Positions 1-5,204 of a stretch of DNA of 5,204 nucleotides are shown here, piece after piece (the first letter of the stretch is position 1; every line of letters starts with the position of its first letter). The notes below the pieces were generated by a model, which saw only the letters and a list, made by a program, of their open reading frames with translations, ran no database searches and was not told where the DNA came from. Origin of the DNA: Flavobacteriaceae bacterium (GTDB lineage Bacteria; Bacteroidota; Bacteroidia; Flavobacteriales; Flavobacteriaceae); contig NVSD01000078.1 in the NCBI GenBank assembly GCA_002401105.1, positions 6,979 through 12,182 on the forward strand. Reading direction: 5' to 3'. The translations under genes were made by a program, and so were the position numbers.

Positions 1-1080
1 ATGGACGATTAATGTTGATTTTGTGATTTCTTCCTCTAAGTCCCACTTAAAATTATTTTCTTTATTAGTTAAATGTTTTAAGAAATTGAAAATATTTTTA
101 CCAAACAATTCACTTGCATTAGTAGCTACACTTTCTGGAGAATTAGTGGTTCCAATAATTTTTACGCCATTTTGTTTTACAACTTTATTTAGTTTACTCA
201 ACGCGCAATTTCCTCCTTGTCCAGCAGCCAAATCAACAATTACGGCACCATCTTTCATTTGAAGTACTTGCTCTTTTGAAATTAGAATTGGCGCTTTTTT
301 TCCGGGAACAAAAGCGGTTGTAATTACTAAATCTGCTTGAAAAAGTGATGTATCAACAGCTTCCTTTTGTCTGCATTTATAATCGTCTGACGCTTCTTTG
401 GCATACCCTCCTTCTTCTTTTTCACCAGTATTATCAACGCTTATAAATTTGGCGCCTAAGGATTCTGTTTGTTCTTTGGTGTCTTGCCTAATATCTGTTG
501 CTTCTACAATTGCTCCTAATCTTTTGGCTGTGGCTATTGCTTGTAAACCAGCAACTCCTACACCGTAAATAAGTACTCTAGATGGTGTAATTGTTCCTGC
601 AGCGGTCATCATTAATGGGAAGATTTTTGACATTTCATAAGCTCCTAAAATTACGGCTTTATAACCTGCAAGATTATTTTGAGAACTTAAAATATCCATG
701 TCTTGTGCGCGTGATATTCTAGGGATTGCATCCAAAGAAAACGAGGATACTTTTTTGTCGGCCAAAGCCTTGATGCTCTCTGGATTTGATAGATGGAAGA
801 GTAAGCTTACCGTAGCTTGACCTTCTTTTAGTTGTTCAACTTCATCTTCTTCAAAGGGGTTGATTTTGGCAACAATATCAGATTGTTGAAAAATAGTTGC
901 TTGGTCCATGATAGTAACACCAACTTTCTCATAGGTGGAGTTTTTAAAATTGGATGCCTTTCCCGCATCTTTTTCTACCAAAACCTCGAAACCTTTTTTT
1001 ATGAATAATTTTGCGATAGTAGGGGTAATGGCGACTCGTTTTTCTCCCTTCCGACTTTCTTTTAGAAAACCTATTTTCAT
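1..1080 (-). CDS. pntA: NAD(P) transhydrogenase subunit alpha, domain I (partial, C-terminus off the left edge)
   Basis: This is the soluble NAD(H)-binding domain I of the proton-translocating NAD(P)+ transhydrogenase, which uses the proton-motive force to reduce NADP+ with NADH at the inner membrane. The frame is open for 360 codons from ATG at 1078-1080 to the window edge. An in-frame stop at 1093-1095 just upstream leaves this as the only sensible start. The protein begins MKIGFLKES, as in the AlaDH/PNT family. The RQD-loop residues are R121, Q126 and D129 in a PRISRAQDMD stretch. The Rossmann loop GVGVAG is at 173-178 and the acidic residue binding the NAD ribose is D196 (TDIR). PGKKAP and GGNC motifs follow. 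The spacing matches the Rhodospirillum rubrum subunit with a constant offset of 6. Domain I is nearly complete at residue 360. In bacteria with a split alpha subunit, a small membrane subunit and then pntB usually follow; whether this one is split cannot be seen here. Sequence similarity to alanine dehydrogenase exists, but the RQD loop favours transhydrogenase. Confidence 0.95.
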   Translation of the reverse strand, partial: MKIGFLKESRKGEKRVAITPTIAKLFIKKGFEVLVEKDAGKASNFKNSTYEKVGVTIMDQATIFQQSDIVAKINPFEEDEVEQLKEGQATVSLLFHLSNPESIKALADKKVSSFSLDAIPRISRAQDMDILSSQNNLAGYKAVILGAYEMSKIFPLMMTAAGTITPSRVLIYGVGVAGLQAIATAKRLGAIVEATDIRQDTKEQTESLGAKFISVDNTGEKEEGGYAKEASDDYKCRQKEAVDTSLFQADLVITTAFVPGKKAPILISKEQVLQMKDGAVIVDLAAGQGGNCALSKLNKVVKQNGVKIIGTTNSPESVATNASELFGKNIFNFLKHLTNKENNFKWDLEEEITKSTLIVH

Positions 1081-1308
1081 ATGTGTATTTATTTAGAATT
1101 TTGTTTTAATCTTCGGGTATTAAATGATGTTTTAAACAGTCATTTTGTGATTGTATTAAATTTAAAAATAACATATAACTACACTTAGGGTTGTTTTGTT
1201 GTGAAAACAGTCGTGAGTATAAAAATAGATTATGACAGTAGTAAATTTAATCTCTTTTTCTTGTATATTTCATGATAAAAGTCAAGCCGTTTATTGTAAG
1301 GGAGTTAG

Positions 1309-1337
1309 TTGTAGCGTGAGTTTTGTGAATATTTTTT
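1309..1337 (+). promoter_or_regulatory. Candidate Bacteroidota-type promoter for the MBL gene
   Basis: TTG at 1309-1311 is followed, after an 18-base spacer, by TATTTTTT at 1330-1337. This matches the flavobacterial consensus TTG - about 17-23 bases - TAnnTTTG in all but the last base. Transcription would start near 1342-1345 and give a leader of about 95 bases, beginning in or next to the inverted repeat at 1340-1373. In DNA this AT-rich a one-mismatch match can arise by chance, so the call is tentative. Confidence 0.3.
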
Positions 1338-1339
1338 CT

Positions 1340-1373
1340 ATTCCTTCTCTTTCTTATGCGTTTTAGAAGGAAT
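1340..1373. repeat. 9-bp perfect inverted repeat in the MBL gene leader
   Basis: ATTCCTTCT (1340-1348) and AGAAGGAAT (1365-1373) are exact reverse complements separated by 16 bases. As RNA they would form a 9-bp stem, with one possible extra U-G pair, near the 5' end of the predicted transcript. A T-rich stretch follows about 8 bases later (1383-1394). It could be a leader hairpin, an attenuator or a protein-binding dyad. The sequence alone does not decide. Confidence 0.45.
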
Positions 1374-1439
1374 GCATAGAAGTTTTTTCTTTTTGAAAAA
1401 TAATGTGTAAATTCTAAATAATAAAATTATTTTTGAACA

Positions 1440-2213
1440 ATGAAAGATATAAAAGTAACTTTTTTAGGAACGGGAACGTCCACTGGGATTCCTGTTATAG
1501 GTATGGAACACCCTGTTTTTTTATCAACAGATAAAAGGGATAAACGTTTACGTGTTTCTATTAAGCTGGAATGGGAGGGAGCTTGTTATATAGTTGACTG
1601 TGGTCCCGATTTCCGGTATCAAATGCTACGTGAAAATGTACAGCATATAGACGGGATTTTGTTTACTCATGAACATGCGGACCATACGGCTGGACTGGAT
1701 GATATAAGGCCATATGCATTTAAAATGGGAAAGGTTCCATTTTACGGTCAAAAAAGAGTGCTGGAGGAATTAAAAATTAGATTTAATTATATTTTTAATG
1801 ATGTAAATAAATATCCGGGAGCTCCTTCTATAGAACAGCATATTATATCGAATGCTGTTTTTAAATTAGGGGAAGTTAGCGTGACTCCTATACAAGTAAT
1901 GCATGGTAAATTACCCATTTTAGGGTATAAGTTCGGTGATAAATTTGCGTATGTTACGGATGCAAAATCGATTGCTGCAAGTGAGTTAGAGAAATTAAAA
2001 AATTTAGAAGTATTGGTTATCAACGCTGTACGTTTTGAACCACATCATTCACATTTGAGCTTAGCTGAATCCTTAGAAATGATCAACTATTTAAAACCTA
2101 AACAGGCTTATTTAACACATATAAGTCACTATTTAGGATTGCATGAGGACTTGCAAAAAATGTTGCCAGACAATGTTTTTGTTGCCTTTGATTGTTTAGA
2201 AATTACAGTTTAA
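1440..2213 (+). CDS. MBL-fold metallohydrolase, PhnP-like phosphodiesterase group
   Basis: This is a 257-residue cytoplasmic metallo-beta-lactamase-fold hydrolase of the PhnP-like group (COG1235 type). It opens with the family signature GTGTSTGIP (10-18). The di-metal motif is THEHADH (76-82, ligands H77, H79, D81, H82), followed by H155, D174 (VTDAKS) and H227 in THISHYLGLH. H205 lies 22 residues before H227, as the catalytic H200 does before H222 in E. coli PhnP. Conserved DPRDKRLR-like (DKRDKRLR, 31-38) and DCGPDFR (53-59) segments place it with the many Bacteroidota homologues. PhnP proper hydrolyses 5-phosphoribosyl 1,2-cyclic phosphate in phosphonate breakdown, but no phn gene is nearby, so the substrate here is unknown. 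The cysteine triad of the PhnP structural zinc site is replaced (M22, H24, F27), while its histidine partner (H230) remains. ATG at 1440 puts the signature at the usual distance. The stop overlaps the murB stop on the opposite strand. Confidence 0.9.
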   Translation: MKDIKVTFLGTGTSTGIPVIGMEHPVFLSTDKRDKRLRVSIKLEWEGACYIVDCGPDFRYQMLRENVQHIDGILFTHEHADHTAGLDDIRPYAFKMGKVPFYGQKRVLEELKIRFNYIFNDVNKYPGAPSIEQHIISNAVFKLGEVSVTPIQVMHGKLPILGYKFGDKFAYVTDAKSIAASELEKLKNLEVLVINAVRFEPHHSHLSLAESLEMINYLKPKQAYLTHISHYLGLHEDLQKMLPDNVFVAFDCLEITV

Positions 2214-3220
2214 TTTACGACATTCACTTCTATCTCCAAGCGAATTCCAAAAGTTTTTAATACAAACGCTTGAATTTTTTGTGCCAAATCATAAATTTCT
2301 TTCCCAGTGGCATTTCCGTAATTTATAAGTACCAACGCTTGGTTTTGATGCACTCCGGTGTCTCCGTAACGTTTTCCTTTAAAACCACATGTTTCTATAA
2401 GCCAACCAGCAGGTATTTTAATTTCGTTGTCGTTTACTTTATAAAAAGGCATGTCTGCGTAGTCGGACTGTATTTTTTTGAAAACAGCATTGTTTACTAC
2501 GGGATTTTTAAAAAAACTACCACTATTACCAATCTCTTTTGGATCTGGTAGTTTGGAAGATCTAATGGCTATAATTGCTTTTGATACATCAGCAATGCTA
2601 GGGCTGAAAATATTATTTTCCTTTAGAGCATGTTGAATAGCTCCGTAACCATCATGAATTACATGGTTCGTTTTTGTTAATTTAAATGCGACGGTTGTAA
2701 TAATATACGCGTCTTTTAATTCATTTTTGAATATAGAATTCCTGTAACCAAAATTACATTCCTGATTGGTGAAAATACGTGTTTTTCCTGTGGCAACTTC
2801 TATGGCAGTTACTTGATGTATTGTGTCTTTTACTTCCACACCATAAGCACCGATATTTTGAATAGGGCAGGAGCCTACATTTCCAGGTATCAAGGATAGG
2901 TTTTCCAATCCTCCGTAATTTTGGGTGATGCACCATTGCACAAAATCATGCCAGTTTTCTCCCGCATTGGCGGTTACAAAAACATCATTTTCTTGTGTTT
3001 CTTGGATGATAATTCCCTCTATATTTAGAAAAACCACTAATTTTTTAATGTCAGAAAGTAGTAACATATTACTTCCTCCGCTAATAATAAAAAGGTCTTT
3101 TTCTGTCTTCAAAAGTGTTTTGAGTGCAAGTACAGACGTAATCTCAACAAATCTTTCGGCATTGACGTCAATGCCGAAAGTGTTGTATTGTTTTAACGAA
3201 ATGTTATATTGTATTTTCAA
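2210..3220 (-). CDS. murB: UDP-N-acetylmuramate dehydrogenase (UDP-N-acetylenolpyruvoylglucosamine reductase), type I
   Basis: MurB is the cytoplasmic FAD enzyme that uses NADPH to reduce UDP-GlcNAc-enolpyruvate to UDP-MurNAc, the second committed step of peptidoglycan synthesis. The 336 residues match the E. coli type I enzyme (342) end to end. The visible motifs are NTFGID (13-18), the FAD-binding SGGSN (47-51), IPGNVGSCPIQNIGAYG (111-127) and GYRNSIFK with the catalytic R160. The type I tyrosine is probably Y192. GNSGSFFKNP carries the proton-donating S235, and the C-terminal LEIEV carries E331. The start is TTG at 3218-3220. An in-frame stop lies at 3239-3241, no ATG lies between, and the first in-frame ATG downstream is codon 52, inside the FAD loop. 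TTG is one base after the stop of the upstream aminotransferase gene, which suggests an operon with translational coupling. Codons 14-23 form a perfect 28-bp palindrome. The 3' end overlaps the convergent MBL gene by 4 bases. Confidence 0.97.
   Translation of the reverse strand: MKIQYNISLKQYNTFGIDVNAERFVEITSVLALKTLLKTEKDLFIISGGSNMLLLSDIKKLVVFLNIEGIIIQETQENDVFVTANAGENWHDFVQWCITQNYGGLENLSLIPGNVGSCPIQNIGAYGVEVKDTIHQVTAIEVATGKTRIFTNQECNFGYRNSIFKNELKDAYIITTVAFKLTKTNHVIHDGYGAIQHALKENNIFSPSIADVSKAIIAIRSSKLPDPKEIGNSGSFFKNPVVNNAVFKKIQSDYADMPFYKVNDNEIKIPAGWLIETCGFKGKRYGDTGVHQNQALVLINYGNATGKEIYDLAQKIQAFVLKTFGIRLEIEVNVVN
3153..3180. repeat. Perfect 28-bp palindrome inside the 5' end of murB
   Basis: The 14-base arm CTTTCGGCATTGAC (3153-3166) is followed at once by its exact reverse complement (3167-3180), with no spacer and no mismatch. 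Symmetry stops at the flanking bases 3152 and 3181. It spans nucleotides 41-68 of murB, from base 2 of codon 14 to base 2 of codon 23. The dyad axis falls exactly between GAC (D18) and GTC (V19). In mRNA it can fold into a 12-bp stem with an ACGU loop. No T-run follows on either strand, so it does not look like an intrinsic terminator. Its function, if any, is unknown. Confidence 0.97.
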
Positions 3221-3221
3221 T

Positions 3222-4415
3222 TTAAGCTTTGTATAATTTTAATGCTTCTTTTAATAGCGCTACCGACCTTACCAAGGCTTCTTTTTTAAGTACATAAGCA
3301 ATTCTAATTTGATTAGTTCCTTCACCAGGTGTAGAGTAAAATCCAGCGGCAGGAGCAACCATAATGGTTTCGTTATTATCACTGAAACTTTCTAATAGCC
3401 ATTGTGCAAAATGATCAGCATCAGGTACTGGTAATTCAACCACACAGTAAAATGCCCCTTTTGGAGTGGCTACTTTTACACCCTCTATTTTTTGCAATTC
3501 TTCGATTAAAACATCACGACGTGCTTTGTATTCTACAATTACATCTGTAAAATAACTTTCGGGTGTTTCCAAGGCTGCTTCACTTGCAATTTGTGCATAG
3601 GTTGGAGGGCTCAAACGTGCTTGTGCAAACTTCATGGCGGTTTGCATCACGGCGTCATTTTTAGAAATAATACATCCTATTCTCGCGCCACACATACTGT
3701 ATCTCTTAGATACTGAATCTATGATGATGGCATGTTCTTCCAATCCAAATCCTGCCAATACAGAATGGTGCTTTACTTCTTTGTCATATATAAATTCTCT
3801 GTAAACCTCGTCAGCAATCAAAAATAAATCATGCTTTTTTACAATTACAGCTAATTTTTCTATTTCCTCCTTAGAATATACGTATCCTGTTGGATTCCCT
3901 GGATTACAAATTAGAATTGCTTTGGTTTTTGGAGTAATAAGTTTTTCAAATTCAGAAATTTCTGGAAGTGCAAAACCTGTATCGATACTTGACATAATAG
4001 GTTTAATCGTTACACCTGAGGATGTAGAAAAACCATTATAGTTTGCATAAAAAGGTTCTGGAATAATTATTTCATCGCCATGGTCACAGACAGTTCCTAA
4101 AGCAAACAATAAGGCTTCAGATCCTCCTGTTGTAACAATTATATGCTCTGGACCTACATTAATATCGTTTTTTTGATAGTAGGAAGCTAATTTTGTTCGG
4201 TATTGTTCCGACCCTTCAGACATGCTATATGCTAACACATTTACATCGTTTTCACGAATTGCTTTTAATGCAACTTCAGGAGTTTGAATGTCCGGTTGTC
4301 CAATATTTAAATGATAGACATTTACTCCTTTTTTCTTAGCGTTTTCAGCAAAAGGAACTAATTTTCTAATTGGTGATTCAGGCATGTTTAAGCCCTTTCT
4401 AGATATCTTTGGCAT
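3222..4415 (-). CDS. Class I PLP-dependent aminotransferase (aspartate aminotransferase-like)
   Basis: This is a cytoplasmic fold-type I pyridoxal-phosphate aminotransferase that moves amino groups between an amino acid and a 2-oxo acid. From the chosen ATG (4413-4415) it has 397 residues, the usual length. The N-terminal MPESPIRKLVPFAE and HLNIGQPD segments and the phosphate-contacting GGSEAL region are present. So are the stacking aromatic in PEPFYANY (Y123), NPGNPTG (171-177), DEVY (D202, Y205), the Schiff-base lysine K237 in SVSKRYSMCGARIG, and the substrate-carboxylate arginine R371 in NQIRIAYV. The frame stays open to an upstream ATG at 4452-4454, which would add 13 residues (MLQFCVIILIDFN). 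That extension is hydrophobic and not typical of the family, so the inner start is preferred. It is the first gene of a probable two-gene operon with murB. The motifs fit COG0436-type enzymes often named AspC or AspB, but amino-acid specificity cannot be read from the sequence. Confidence 0.93.
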   Translation of the reverse strand: MPKISRKGLNMPESPIRKLVPFAENAKKKGVNVYHLNIGQPDIQTPEVALKAIRENDVNVLAYSMSEGSEQYRTKLASYYQKNDINVGPEHIIVTTGGSEALLFALGTVCDHGDEIIIPEPFYANYNGFSTSSGVTIKPIMSSIDTGFALPEISEFEKLITPKTKAILICNPGNPTGYVYSKEEIEKLAVIVKKHDLFLIADEVYREFIYDKEVKHHSVLAGFGLEEHAIIIDSVSKRYSMCGARIGCIISKNDAVMQTAMKFAQARLSPPTYAQIASEAALETPESYFTDVIVEYKARRDVLIEELQKIEGVKVATPKGAFYCVVELPVPDADHFAQWLLESFSDNNETIMVAPAAGFYSTPGEGTNQIRIAYVLKKEALVRSVALLKEALKLYKA

Positions 4416-4563
4416 GTTAAAATCGATTAATATGATTACACAAAATTGCAACATATTTTTGAATTTAAACGCTTTTTTATGTGAAATTCCTTCGTTAAAT
4501 AAATCATAATTATTAGGCTTTTTCTAAGTGCTTTTGTATCTTAGTTAGCTAAAAACCTGACAT
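4416..4563. other. Divergent intergenic region, aminotransferase/aspartyl protease
   Basis: These 148 bases lie between the preferred aminotransferase start on the minus strand and the TTG start of the protease on the plus strand, and should contain both promoters. TAnnTTTG occurs exactly on the plus strand at 4454-4461, and a near match, TATCTTAG, at 4537-4544. Neither has a TTG element at the proper distance upstream. No good minus-strand promoter was found. CTAAG (4524-4528) and CTTAG (4540-4544) can pair weakly, and TTAGCTAA (4545-4552) is a short palindrome. Confidence 0.4.
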
Positions 4564-5204
4564 TTGAAATTATTTAAGCCACTTATTGTTTTTCTGTTTA
4601 TATCGACGTTCTTTTCCCTAAATGTAATTGGGCAAGGAAAGTTTCATATTACAGGGAACAAACACAAACAGCAGCTCTCTTTTATCCATAAAAATAATTT
4701 GATTATCATTCCTATGGAAGTAAATGGTAAATCATTAAATTTTATTTTAGATACGGGGGTAAGTAGAACTCTTTTGTTTAATTTAAATCAAATTGACTCC
4801 TTGGATTTAAAGGAAATTAAAAAAATAAAGATTCGGGGCTTGGGCTCCAATAAACCGGTGAATGCCCTCTTGTCAAAAAACAATGAATTTAAATTAAAAA
4901 ACATTGTCGGTTCCCATCAAAATTTACTTTTTATCCTGGATAGTGATTTTGATCTTTCTGCTAAATTAGGGTTAACTATTCATGGAATTATTGGCTACGA
5001 TTTGATGAAGGATTTTGTAGTGGAAATCAATTATTTGCACAAAAAAATCACCTTTTATAAGTCTTCTAAATTTCCTACTAGGAAAATTAGAAAAGCAGAA
5101 TTACTTCCGCTAACTTTTTATAATAACAAGCCATATGTTCATGTAAATATAAAACTAGAAAAACTCCAAGACCCTATCCTGGTGAAATTATTGATAGATT
5201 CCGG
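4564..5204 (+). CDS. Secreted retropepsin-like aspartyl protease family protein (partial, C-terminus off the right edge)
   Basis: The frame is open for 213 complete codons to the window edge. The start is taken as TTG (4564-4566). TGA lies in frame at 4558-4560, and the next in-frame ATG is codon 51, which would remove the signal peptide and crowd the active site. Residues 2-24 form a signal peptide: KLFK, a hydrophobic core PLIVFLFISTFFSL, and a probable cut near VIG/Q. The mature protein would be exported to the periplasm or cell surface. The first catalytic motif is ILDTGVSRT with D63 (gat at 4750-4752). Residues 141-146 (GIIGYD) followed by KDFVVEINY and KKITFY are typical of the Bacteroidota family of retropepsin-like proteases. 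A second motif, LLIDSG, with D212 begins at the very edge, so the chain seems to carry two retropepsin-like halves. Relatives often end in a PDZ domain, which would lie outside this window. The substrate is unknown. Confidence 0.85.
   Translation, partial: MKLFKPLIVFLFISTFFSLNVIGQGKFHITGNKHKQQLSFIHKNNLIIIPMEVNGKSLNFILDTGVSRTLLFNLNQIDSLDLKEIKKIKIRGLGSNKPVNALLSKNNEFKLKNIVGSHQNLLFILDSDFDLSAKLGLTIHGIIGYDLMKDFVVEINYLHKKITFYKSSKFPTRKIRKAELLPLTFYNNKPYVHVNIKLEKLQDPILVKLLIDS

Larger units (their letters stand above)
1081..1439. other. Divergent intergenic region between pntA and the MBL gene
   Basis: These 359 bases separate two divergently transcribed genes and should hold both promoters. The region is very AT-rich. 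On the plus strand it contains a candidate promoter and an inverted repeat, listed separately. For pntA on the minus strand, no TAnnTTTG element was found. An AAACAGTC octamer occurs twice, at 1134-1141 and 1205-1212, and the first copy is part of an 11-bp near-palindrome (TGTTTTAAACA, 1129-1139). Neither is strong evidence of an operator. No Shine-Dalgarno sequence precedes either start, which is usual in Bacteroidota. No convincing gene was seen. Confidence 0.6.

Noticed and set aside
23..262. Plus-strand ORF of 79 codons opposite pntA
   Set aside because: It is a shadow on the strand opposite a strongly conserved pntA reading frame, with no independent support.
1232..1366. A 44-codon plus-strand ORF (ATG to TAG) in the pntA/MBL intergenic region
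   Set aside because: It overlaps the candidate promoter and the inverted repeat, has no recognisable domain or signal peptide, and is a length expected by chance in AT-rich DNA.
1428..1435. Exact TAnnTTTG match (TATTTTTG) just before the MBL start
   Set aside because: It is only 4 bases before ATG, so transcription would begin within or after the start codon, and no TTG element lies at the right distance upstream.
2237..2272. CAAGCG...CGCTTG inverted repeat at the 3' end of murB, considered as a terminator
   Set aside because: The stem is only 6 bp with a 24-base loop, and the T-rich flank lies on the wrong side for murB transcription. It is likely chance within coding sequence.
3163..3170. 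TGACGTCA core of the palindrome, resembling the eukaryotic cAMP response element
   Set aside because: That site belongs to eukaryotic bZIP factors. It is simply the centre of the longer palindrome in a bacterial gene.
4416..4454. Thirteen-residue N-terminal extension of the aminotransferase from ATG at 4452-4454
   Set aside because: The extension is hydrophobic, unlike family members, and the inner ATG begins the usual MPKIS...MPESPIRKLVPFAE N-terminus.
4454..4461. Exact TAnnTTTG match on the plus strand upstream of the protease
   Set aside because: No TTG lies 17-23 bases upstream, and short AT-rich matches like this are common. It is mentioned in the intergenic entry but not called a promoter.

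Overview
The window reads as a piece of chromosome from an AT-rich member of the Flavobacteriaceae (Bacteroidota). The evidence is the close resemblance of all five proteins to flavobacterial housekeeping families, AT-rich intergenic DNA, no Shine-Dalgarno-like sequence before the starts, two apparent TTG starts, and TTG/TAnnTTTG-type promoter remnants. The genus cannot be fixed from sequence reading alone. No mobile element, CRISPR array, tRNA or rRNA was seen.

Layout from left to right. (1) 1-1080, minus strand: the N-terminal 360 residues of the soluble alpha subunit (domain I) of proton-translocating NAD(P) transhydrogenase, cut by the left edge. (2) 1081-1439: a 359-bp divergent intergenic region with a candidate Bacteroidota promoter and a 9-bp inverted repeat in the probable leader of the next gene. 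(3) 1440-2213, plus strand: an MBL-fold phosphodiesterase-like protein of the PhnP group. Its catalytic metal ligands are intact but the three cysteines of the PhnP structural zinc site are missing. (4) 2210-3220, minus strand: murB, which overlaps the end of the MBL gene by 4 bp. (5) 3222-4415, minus strand: a class I PLP-dependent aminotransferase, one base upstream of murB and almost certainly co-transcribed with it. (6) 4416-4563: a short divergent intergenic region. (7) 4564 to the right edge, plus strand: the N-terminal part of a secreted two-motif aspartyl protease, starting at TTG and running off the window.

The genes are mostly core metabolism: NADPH supply (transhydrogenase), amino-acid nitrogen transfer (aminotransferase) and peptidoglycan precursor synthesis (MurB, an NADPH-dependent enzyme). 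No new multi-gene system is evident. The most unusual item is a perfect 28-bp palindrome with 14-bp arms and no spacer at 3153-3180. It lies inside the start of murB, about 40 bases downstream of the aminotransferase/murB junction, with its axis exactly on a codon boundary. Other points worth a second look are the TAA-A-TTG coupling of aminotransferase and murB, the 4-bp convergent stop overlap that leaves no room for an intergenic terminator, and the degenerate zinc site of the MBL protein.
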